Positions 16,271 to 22,746 of a DNA stretch of 64,000 bases are shown here, piece after piece. This stretch comes from Flavobacterium sp. N502536 (GTDB lineage Bacteria; Bacteroidota; Bacteroidia; Flavobacteriales; Flavobacteriaceae). Both the position numbers and the translations under genes were made by a program. Numbering within the stretch: the first letter of the stretch is position 1; each line of letters starts with the position of its first letter. Location of the stretch: the NCBI RefSeq assembly GCF_025947345.1, contig NZ_CP110011.1, positions 3,782,001 to 3,846,000 of the forward strand, given 5' to 3'. The notes under the pieces were generated by a model. That model did not search any database. It had not been told where the DNA came from and was given only the letters and a program-made list of their open reading frames with translations.

Positions 16271-16278
16271 CAAATATA
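16271..16278 (-). promoter_or_regulatory. -7 element for adenosine deaminase gene
   Basis: Minus-strand TATATTTG matches TAnnTTTG about 22 nt before the start codon. The -33 position holds only a T-rich stretch without TTTG. Confidence 0.5.
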
Positions 16279-16326
16279 CAAGTTTCTACCGAGATTTAAA
16301 AATTGATCTCGTTGTGTTGTTTTTTT

Positions 16327-16442
16327 ACCGCAAAGAGCGCAAGGTTTTGTTATGTGCTAAATTTTATATAAACGCAAAGTTCGCAACGCTTTACCTAAAA
16401 AGAGTTTGCGAACTTTGCGTAATTCTTTGTGTGCTTTGCGGT
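16327..16442. repeat. nested palindromic repeat (gcaaagttcgcaa family)
   Basis: Outer arms accgcaaag (16327-16335) and ctttgcggt (16434-16442) are perfect complements. Inner arms acgcaaagttcgcaa (16372-16386) and ttgcgaactttgcgt (16406-16420) are also perfect. It fills the intergenic space between the deaminase and the acetyltransferase and would fold into a long hairpin. Distinct in sequence from the cattccgagg repeat. Confidence 0.88.
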
Positions 16443-16460
16443 TAAAAAAAATTAGTAGTG

Positions 16461-16745
16461 TTAAGAAAAAAGCACATCATGAATTTCGGCAACCTTATCA
16501 AAAACGCTTTTTGCAAAAGGACAAAGAGGGATAATTTTCAGGTTATTGGTTCGGGCATATTCTACAGCGGCCATTACCAGTTTTTTGCCAACACCTCTTC
16601 CGTTAAAATCTTCATTTACTTCAGTGTGGTCGATGATAAATTTAGAATCGCCTGCCCAGGTATAAGTCATTTTTCCGGCTTGTTTTCCCTCTTCTACAGC
16701 TTCAAAATAGCCTCTTCTTGTATCGTTTATTTGTTGAATTTCCAT
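16461..16745 (-). CDS. small GNAT-type N-acetyltransferase
   Basis: A 94-residue minimal acetyltransferase of the Gcn5-related 'CG' type (YjdJ-like). It keeps the acetyl-CoA binding region HTEVNEDFNGRGVGKKLV followed by the AAVEYARTNNLKIIPLCPFA helix-strand and a conserved C-terminal FDKVAEIHDVLF. It lacks the usual N-terminal GNAT helices, as is normal for this subfamily. It follows the OsmC gene by 6 bp, so osmC-like and GNAT genes are co-transcribed. Substrate unknown. Confidence 0.9.
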   Translation of the reverse strand: MEIQQINDTRRGYFEAVEEGKQAGKMTYTWAGDSKFIIDHTEVNEDFNGRGVGKKLVMAAVEYARTNNLKIIPLCPFAKSVFDKVAEIHDVLFS

Positions 16746-16751
16746 GATATG

Positions 16752-17147
16752 TTATATTAGTGTGGTTTTAATTTCGATTGAATTTGTTAGTGTTTTATGT
16801 ATCGGACAGCTGTTGGCAATTGTTTCAAGACGTTGTCTTTGCTTGTCGTCTACCTCGCCGATGATTTCGATTTTTCGGGTAAATAAGGAAACTTTTTGAT
16901 CCAGATCCCGTTCAAAATCAACTTTGATATTGATTTCTGTAACCTCCCATTGCTTGCGGTTGATATACATACGAAGCGTGATCAAAGTGCAGGAAGCTAA
17001 AGAGGAAGCCAACAGTTCTGACGGGCTGAATCCTAAGTTTTTGCCTCCCATTTCCTGAGGTTCGTCGGCAATTACAATATTTCCACTGGCGGATGTTATT
17101 TCCGTGCGATACAAACGGGTATCGATTTGTGCTGATAGTGTATTCAT
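16752..17147 (-). CDS. OsmC family peroxiredoxin-like protein
   Basis: A 131-residue protein of the OsmC/Ohr superfamily, thiol-dependent reductases of organic hydroperoxides. The two family cysteines are present: C53 in LLASSLASCTLITL and C114 in IANSCPIHKTL, with the GGKNLGFSPSELL loop before the first. It lies between pirin (2 bp) and the GNAT gene (6 bp) on the minus strand, so the three look like one stress-linked operon. The short form and the ASC context are closer to generic OsmC/YhfA than to Ohr. Confidence 0.93.
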   Translation of the reverse strand: MNTLSAQIDTRLYRTEITSASGNIVIADEPQEMGGKNLGFSPSELLASSLASCTLITLRMYINRKQWEVTEINIKVDFERDLDQKVSLFTRKIEIIGEVDDKQRQRLETIANSCPIHKTLTNSIEIKTTLI

Positions 17148-17149
17148 AA

Positions 17150-18031
17150 TTATCGCATTTTAGGGTCAGGTAAAGGAACAAAATCCGTTTCGCCCGGAAC
17201 TTTAGGGAAAGTCTGTTCGGTCCAGTCTTTTTTGGCTTTTTCGATCAGGTTTTTGTCCGAGGAAACAAAGTTCCAGAAGATGAAATGTTCTTCAGGAAAG
17301 GGCTGTCCTCCAAAAATATAAACCGTAGTGTTTTCGGCGATTTCAAACTCACATAACGTACTGTCGTTGGTAATTAGAATTTGTTTCGGATCATAAACAT
17401 GCTCACCGCTTTTGATGCTTCCTTCAAGAATGTACAAACCGCTTTCGCCGAATAAATCTTTTCCAATGTTAATTTTTCGGGCTTCCGTACTTTTAATCTC
17501 AATAAAATAAAGAGGACTATAAACCGGAACCGGTGATTTTTTGCCAAACGCTTCTCCTGCAATTAATTTATAAGAAACACCGTCTTGTTCCCAACTTGGG
17601 ATATCACTGGCTTCTACATGTGTAAAATTCGGATCCATTTGTTCCAGCTCTTTAGGCAATGCAACCCAAATTTGCAGGCCGTGAAGCATCTTATCCGAAT
17701 GTCTTAAATATTCCGGAGTCCTTTCTGAATGAACAATTCCTTTTCCTGCGGTCATCCAGTTTACAGCTCCCGGTTTTATTTCCAGTTCGGTACCCAGACT
17801 GTCACGGTGCATAATGCTTCCTTCAAATAAAAATGTCAAAGTTGAAAGTCCGATGTGCGGATGTGGAGGGACATCCATATTTTGATACTGATTTAAATGT
17901 GCAGGCCCCATGTGATCGATAAATACAAATGGTCCAACCGCTCTTTTTTCGCGGAAAGGCAATAAACGACCTACCATAAAATTGCCAATATTGGCAGCGC
18001 GTTCTTCGATGATTAAACTGATATTTGACAT
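17150..18031 (-). CDS. pirin family protein
   Basis: About 293 residues starting at the ATG at 18031 (MSNISLIIEERAANIG). An in-frame ATG at 18055 would add eight residues without family support. It is a bicupin with the pirin iron-site motifs: PHPHIGLSTLTFLFEG (two His), GKGIVHSER (His and Glu) and the ADGVxx-type second cupin GESGLYILEGSIKSG. Bacterial pirins act as quercetinases or as redox-sensing regulators; which applies here cannot be decided. First gene of the pirin-OsmC-GNAT cluster. Confidence 0.92.
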   Translation of the reverse strand: MSNISLIIEERAANIGNFMVGRLLPFREKRAVGPFVFIDHMGPAHLNQYQNMDVPPHPHIGLSTLTFLFEGSIMHRDSLGTELEIKPGAVNWMTAGKGIVHSERTPEYLRHSDKMLHGLQIWVALPKELEQMDPNFTHVEASDIPSWEQDGVSYKLIAGEAFGKKSPVPVYSPLYFIEIKSTEARKINIGKDLFGESGLYILEGSIKSGEHVYDPKQILITNDSTLCEFEIAENTTVYIFGGQPFPEEHFIFWNFVSSDKNLIEKAKKDWTEQTFPKVPGETDFVPLPDPKMR

Positions 18032-18179
18032 GTTCTTTGTTTTAGTTGAAAGCAAAATTACAGCTGTAGTTGTAATCTGTAACTTAATTTAGATTAAGAA
18101 AATTGTTTCCGGTATTCTTTATAAAAGTAAGGAAAATGCGGAATAATTCAAATGCTTCTTTTTTAGTGCGGTGCTGTTT

Positions 18180-18277
18180 GTCATTCCGAGGAACGAGGAA
18201 TCTCTACGAGAAGCCCGACAAAGATTAGACTTTCGTTACGGAGTTGCTTACGGAGATTTCTAGCTCCTCGGAATGAC
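18180..18277. repeat. palindromic dispersed repeat, copy 2
   Basis: Left arm 18180-18203 (gtcattccgaggaacgaggaatct) and right arm 18254-18277 form an inverted repeat with a few mismatches around a 50-bp spacer. The outer 13 bp of each arm are the same as in the copy at 12059-12156; the spacer differs. It lies between pirin and the broken alkylation-repair gene. Confidence 0.88.
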
Positions 18278-18299
18278 AAAAAAGGAGAATCCTTTAAAA

Positions 18300-19399
18300 T
18301 TACTCAATCAATTCAAAATCGAGTGTTTCGCTTTCTGTTCCGTTAATAATAATAGACAATTGATGCATTCCAGTATGAAAAACGCGTGTAGTAATGATTT
18401 TGAACGACTGGTTGCGCTCTATTTTGGTTGTTTCATTTGGGGGATAAATCTTCTCACTGATTTTAAAGACTTTTTTCGCCAGATGTCCTTTTGCTTTTTT
18501 ATAATGAACAGCATACTCTAAACGAATCGTTTTTGGCTCCTGGTTTTTATTGCTTAAGTAAAAATGAAACTGCAGATAATCTCCAATTTTCACAACAGGA
18601 GTCTTGATTTCGAAAGAAGAAAGTTCAATATTGGTGCTTTCCAGTCCATAATGACTCAGGATTTCAGGATGTCCCTGTTTGAGTAAAGTACGACAGCCGT
18701 GCTTGATAATTCCGTCAGTTTCTTTGCTGTGACCTTTCCACTTACGGGCAATTTCAAGGACGATTTGCGGATTGTCTTTTACAATATCGTTCAGGTTATT
18801 GGCCACGCTTCGGCGCACATATTCAGAGGAGTCGTTTTTTAGATTTTCTAAAATAGGAAGAATAGAGACAGGGTCTTTCTTTAGATACGGAATTGCCATT
18901 GCCCACGGTAACCTTGGACGACTGCCTTCGCTGGCCAATCGGCGAACATGATGGTTTTCGTGCAGGGACCATTTGGTCATTTCTTCGATCATTTCTTCTT
19001 TGTATTTTAGAATGAAAGGACGAACGGCAAATTCACAGCTTATAAATTGTGTGATCGAAACAAAAGCTTTCGCTGAAGTTTCAAAATCATCCAAACCGTA
19101 CATTTCGATATAATCGGCAAAGAAAATAAACGCCAAATTGCTGTCCGTGAAGCTGTTTTTCTTCAGGTTTTCGATGATTTTGTCCAGTAAAGAAACGGCT
19201 TCGGGAAGTTTTCAGGCATAAACTGATGCAAAACAACGGTGGTGTGTTTCATGCGGTCTTTCCATTCTTTTTGGTTGAAATCACCTTCATAGATGGTGGC
19301 AATAAATTTTTGTTTGTCGAATGTTGGATGCACTTCTGCTACAGCCTGACCAAATTTTTCGTAAAAAGCAACCGAGTATATGTCTTTAATTAATCCCAT
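18300..19399 (-). pseudogene. DNA alkylation repair (AlkD-like) protein, single frameshift
   Basis: Two reading frames together make one protein. Residues 1-71 of the first part (from 19399, MGLIKDIYSVAFYEKFGQAV ... HQFMPENFP) run into a -1 frameshift near 19203. After it the other frame continues as EAVSLLDKIIENLKKNSF ... NLAFIFFADYIEMYGLDDFE to the stop at 18300. The combined ~365 residues form HEAT-like helical repeats (VSITQFISCEFAVRPFI; ILENLKNDSSEYVRRSVANN), as in AlkD-type DNA glycosylases that excise alkylated bases. The missing base lies at a short C-run in the coding strand (aacttcccgaagcc). It may be a true inactivation or a sequencing error. Confidence 0.87.
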
Positions 19400-19449
19400 G
19401 GTTTTGTTTGAATGAACCTCAAAGATATTTATTGTTCTTTAATTTTTTG

Positions 19450-19513
19450 AACGATTAAGAGATTAAGTTTCGTTAGGAACGGACACTTAATTTTTCGTAC
19501 TCTTTTAATCGTT
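19450..19513. repeat. imperfect inverted repeat upstream of nadC
   Basis: aacgattaagag (from 19450) pairs with ctcttttaatcgtt (19500-19513), with a second inner pair attaag/cttaat. It occupies the gap between the divergent alkylation-repair gene and nadC; no other feature is seen in the gap except TACTTTAG (19563-19570), one base off the -7 consensus. Confidence 0.55.
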
Positions 19514-19592
19514 TGTAAATTTTAAAATCGAAGCGAAGCTTTTAAATCCACAAAATATGTCCTACTTTAGCATCTCATAAAATTTAAGAAAA

Positions 19593-20450
19593 ATGATTAG
19601 CGAAGTACAGTTTCAAACCGAATTAGAACTTTTAATCAGTAATGCAATTCGGGAAGATGTAGGCACGGGAGATTATAGTTCACTGGCTTGTATTCCGGAA
19701 ACGGCACACGGGCAGGCTAAATTGTTAGTAAAAGATCAGGGGATTATTGCAGGTGTTGCCTTGGCGAAAATGGTTTTTGAATATGTAGATCCAAAATTAA
19801 AAGTAAAAACTTTTATAGAAGATGGAACTCATGTAGAATATGGTGATGTCGTTTTTGAAGTTTCGGGTAGTTCACAGTCGATTCTGAAAGCAGAAAGAGT
19901 GGTGCTGAACACCATGCAGCGTATGTCGGCAATTGCCACCAAAACAGATCAGTACGTGCAGTTGTTGGAAGGAACCGGAGCAAAAATACTGGATACCCGT
20001 AAAACAACTCCAAATTTCAGGGTTGCCGAAAAATGGGCGGTTAAAATCGGGGGAGGTGAAAACCATCGTTTTGCATTGTACGATATGGTCATGCTGAAAG
20101 ACAATCATATTGATTTTGCAGGAGGAATTACACTTGCCATCAAGAAAACCAAAGAGTATTTGATGGCGAATAATCTGGATTTGAAAATTATAGTCGAAGC
20201 CAGAAATTTAGATGAGATTCGTGAGATTCTTTTGAGTGAGGGAGTTCACAGAATTCTAATCGATAACTTTAATTACGAAGACACTAAAACGGCAGTACAA
20301 TTAATTGGTAAAAAATGCCAGACAGAATCTTCGGGAAATATCAACGAAAAAACGATTCGTGAATACGGACTTTGCGGTGTAAACTATATCTCGTCGGGAG
20401 CTTTAACGCATTCGGTTTACAACATGGATTTGAGTCTGAAGGCTTTTTAG
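19593..20450 (+). CDS. nadC: nicotinate-nucleotide pyrophosphorylase (carboxylating)
   Basis: A 285-residue quinolinate phosphoribosyltransferase, the third step of de novo NAD synthesis. Family signatures are clear: AIREDVGTGDYSS at the N-terminus, LNTMQRMSAIATKTDQYV, the DTRKTTPNFRVAEKWAVKIGGGENHRF active-site stretch (Arg, Lys and His phosphate and substrate ligands; first part DTRKTTP), MLKDNHID, and the C-terminal SSGNINEKTIREY and YISSGALTHS. Length is normal. nadA and nadB are not in the window. The next gene downstream is about 100 bp away. Confidence 0.97.
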   Translation: MISEVQFQTELELLISNAIREDVGTGDYSSLACIPETAHGQAKLLVKDQGIIAGVALAKMVFEYVDPKLKVKTFIEDGTHVEYGDVVFEVSGSSQSILKAERVVLNTMQRMSAIATKTDQYVQLLEGTGAKILDTRKTTPNFRVAEKWAVKIGGGENHRFALYDMVMLKDNHIDFAGGITLAIKKTKEYLMANNLDLKIIVEARNLDEIREILLSEGVHRILIDNFNYEDTKTAVQLIGKKCQTESSGNINEKTIREYGLCGVNYISSGALTHSVYNMDLSLKAF

Positions 20451-20505
20451 TTGAGTTATGAGTTTTGAGTTGTAGGTCAAGGGTAAAGAAAAACACAGCT
20501 TGAAT

Positions 20506-20536
20506 CTAATGTCTAATATTCTAATATTCTAAAAAA
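20506..20536. repeat. short tandem ctaatatt repeat
   Basis: Units ctaatgt, ctaatatt, ctaatatt, ctaaaaaa follow one another in the gap before the YihY gene. Same style as the 8-bp repeat at 7520-7559. Confidence 0.6.
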
Positions 20537-20547
20537 CTAAAATAAAC

Positions 20548-21471
20548 ATGTCAAAAGAGATAGAAGACCGGATCGACAAAATTCCGGTTGTACGATCTGT
20601 AGTGCACTTTTTCAAGCAAATAAAATTGCCCTGGCTGGAAGGTTTTTCGTTGTATGATTTGCTCGAAATGTATACCATTGGTATTATTGAAGGAGCATTT
20701 TCGTATCATGCGAGTGCGGTTTCATTCAGCTTTTTTATGGCTCTGTTTCCTTTTGCATTATTTATTTTAAACTTGATCCCTTTTATTCCTATTGAAGGAT
20801 TTCAGCAGGATTTTTTGCAGTTTGTGCAGCAGGGAGTTCCGCCAAATACATACGATGCGATCAGCAAGATTATCAGCGATATTTTAAACAATAGTCATTC
20901 CGGTTTATTGTCGTCAGGTTTTTTGCTTTCGATATTTTTAATGGCTAATGGTATCAATGGAATTTTAAGTGGTTTTGAGTCTTCGAAACATGTTTTTGAC
21001 AAACGTGGTTTTTTAAGTCAGTATTTGGTGGCTCTGGCGATTTCGCTTGTAATGACCATCATCTTGTTTGTAACAGTGGCAACCATTGTTGTTTTTGAGG
21101 TCTTTATTCAAAAAACAATCATTCAGGATGTGTTGAGTGATCGTATTCCGCTGATTATTTTAGGGAGGTATTTGTTTGTTATTTTAATGATTCTGATAAC
21201 ATCTTCAATATTATTGCGTTATGGTACGAAGCAGTATAACAAAGTGCCTTTCATAAGTATTGGATCTGTTTTTACAACCATTTTAATTGTGATATCTTCA
21301 TTCTTTTTTGGGATTTGGGTTATAAAATTCTCAAAATATAACGAACTTTATGGTTCGATAGGTACATTATTAATTCTAATGTTTTACATTTGGATAAACT
21401 GTATGATTCTGCTTTTGGGATTTGAATTGAATGCCTCTATCAGAAAATTAAAACAAAAAAAAAATAAATAA
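20548..21471 (+). CDS. YihY/BrkB family inner-membrane protein
   Basis: A 307-residue protein with about six membrane segments. The family signature is present near the first one: EGAFSYHASAVSFSFFMALFPFALFIL, followed by the conserved IxDILNNSHSGLLSSGFLLSIFLMANGINGI region and the final WINCMILLLGFELNASI. The family was once called ribonuclease BN in error; its true role is unknown and it is not an RNase. It is followed 1 bp later by the DUF2147 gene, so they are co-transcribed. Confidence 0.93.
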   Translation: MSKEIEDRIDKIPVVRSVVHFFKQIKLPWLEGFSLYDLLEMYTIGIIEGAFSYHASAVSFSFFMALFPFALFILNLIPFIPIEGFQQDFLQFVQQGVPPNTYDAISKIISDILNNSHSGLLSSGFLLSIFLMANGINGILSGFESSKHVFDKRGFLSQYLVALAISLVMTIILFVTVATIVVFEVFIQKTIIQDVLSDRIPLIILGRYLFVILMILITSSILLRYGTKQYNKVPFISIGSVFTTILIVISSFFFGIWVIKFSKYNELYGSIGTLLILMFYIWINCMILLLGFELNASIRKLKQKKNK

Positions 21472-21472
21472 T

Positions 21473-21904
21473 ATGAAAAATTGGATGTTAACGATTGGTG
21501 TTTTTTTTCTAACATTAGGCACAATTCAAGGTCAGGGTGTAATTGGAAAATGGAAAACAGTTGATGATGAAACTGGTGAAGCAAAATCAGTTGTAGAGAT
21601 TTATGAAAAATCCGGAAAACTTTACGGTAAGATTGTTGAGATACTTCGTGCGGATCACAAAAAAGACGTATGTGCTAAATGTGACGGAGCAGATAAAAAC
21701 AAACCAATTTTGGGCATGGTCATTATCAACGGACTTAAAAAAGACGGTTCTGAATACAGTGGAGGAACAATCTTAGATCCAACAAACGGAAAAAAATACA
21801 AATGTTATATTGCATTAGAATCTGCAGATAAACTTAAACTTCGTGGTTATGTTGGTATTTCTCTAATGGGAAGAACACAATACTGGAGTAGAGTGAAGAA
21901 TTAA
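21473..21904 (+). CDS. DUF2147 domain secreted protein
   Basis: A 143-residue protein with a type I signal peptide (about 20 residues, ending TIQGQG). The mature part is the DUF2147 beta-barrel, lipocalin-like: VIGKWKTVDDETGEAKSVVE, the YGKIVEIL strand, a loop with CAKCDG, then MVIINGLKKDG, GGTILDPTNGKKYKCY and RGYVGISLMGRTQYW. Function of the family is unknown. It lies tightly between the YihY gene (1 bp) and the metallo-beta-lactamase gene (19 bp), probably in one transcript. The CxxC in the loop may form a disulphide in the periplasm. Confidence 0.92.
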   Translation: MKNWMLTIGVFFLTLGTIQGQGVIGKWKTVDDETGEAKSVVEIYEKSGKLYGKIVEILRADHKKDVCAKCDGADKNKPILGMVIINGLKKDGSEYSGGTILDPTNGKKYKCYIALESADKLKLRGYVGISLMGRTQYWSRVKN

Positions 21905-21923
21905 TTTTATAAAAAAATATAAA

Positions 21924-22667
21924 ATGCGAAAATTAGCATTGATCGTTTTATTTCTGGCACAGCTAACCAATAGTTATGCACAATCTAAGAACTCGCCATT
22001 ACAAATAAGTCATCTTACAGGTGACTTTTATGTTTATAGGACGTTTCATGAATATAAAGGGACAAAGATTTCGGCAAATGCCATGTATCTGGTTACCGCT
22101 AAGGGAGTTGTGTTGTTTGATGCTCCCTGGGATAAAACACAATTTCAGCCTTTGCTGGACAGTATCAAAACAAAGCACCATAAAGAAGTTATAATGTGTT
22201 TTGCTACGCATTCACATGAAGACAGGGCTGGAGGTTTGGAGTTTTACCGTAAAAAAGGAATCAAAACCTATACGATAAAACTAACAGACGAAATTTTAGA
22301 GAAAAACAAGGAAGGAAGAGCTGAGTTTGTCATTCCAAACGATACACTTTTTACAGTAGACAAATACACTTTTGAGGTTTATTATCCCGGAAAAGGCCAT
22401 GCTCCTGATAACATTGTGGTTTGGTTTAACAAAGAAAAAGTGCTTTACGGAGGTTGTTTTATTAAAAGTGTTGAAGCCAAAGATTTAGGCTACCTTGGAG
22501 ATGCAGATGTGAAAGAGTGGCAGAAATCTATTTTGAGAGCGCAATCGAAATTTAAAAACCCAAAGTACATTATTACAGGTCATGACGACTGGACAGATTT
22601 GACCTCTTTAAAGCATACGCTTAAACTGGTGAAGGAATACAACGGGGCGAAGGCTACAGTTAAGTAA
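21924..22667 (+). CDS. bla: subclass B1 metallo-beta-lactamase
   Basis: A 247-residue periplasmic enzyme with a signal peptide ending SYAQ (about residue 20). All zinc ligands of subclass B1 are present: H96, H98 and H159 (three-His site), and D100, C178 and H220 (Asp-Cys-His site), within THSHEDRAGG, PGKGHAPDNIV, YGGCFIKS and TGHDDW. Such enzymes hydrolyse penicillins, cephalosporins and usually carbapenems. The sequence looks like the chromosomal enzymes of Flavobacterium and relatives (JOHN, IND, MUS groups); I cannot tell which without alignment. It lies in a core-like context (DUF2147 upstream, priA downstream) without mobile-element signs, so it is probably intrinsic rather than acquired. 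Confidence 0.95.
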   Translation: MRKLALIVLFLAQLTNSYAQSKNSPLQISHLTGDFYVYRTFHEYKGTKISANAMYLVTAKGVVLFDAPWDKTQFQPLLDSIKTKHHKEVIMCFATHSHEDRAGGLEFYRKKGIKTYTIKLTDEILEKNKEGRAEFVIPNDTLFTVDKYTFEVYYPGKGHAPDNIVVWFNKEKVLYGGCFIKSVEAKDLGYLGDADVKEWQKSILRAQSKFKNPKYIITGHDDWTDLTSLKHTLKLVKEYNGAKATVK

Positions 22668-22746
22668 TTTTGTACTAAAGAGCAATTGTTGTTTGGATTT
22701 GGTTTTAAGACTAAATCTTCATTTATAAATTCTATAAAATATTTAC

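Noticed and set aside
18300..19399. Programmed frameshifting in the alkylation-repair gene
   Set aside because: No slippery heptamer or downstream pseudoknot is evident, and the family is not known to use recoding.
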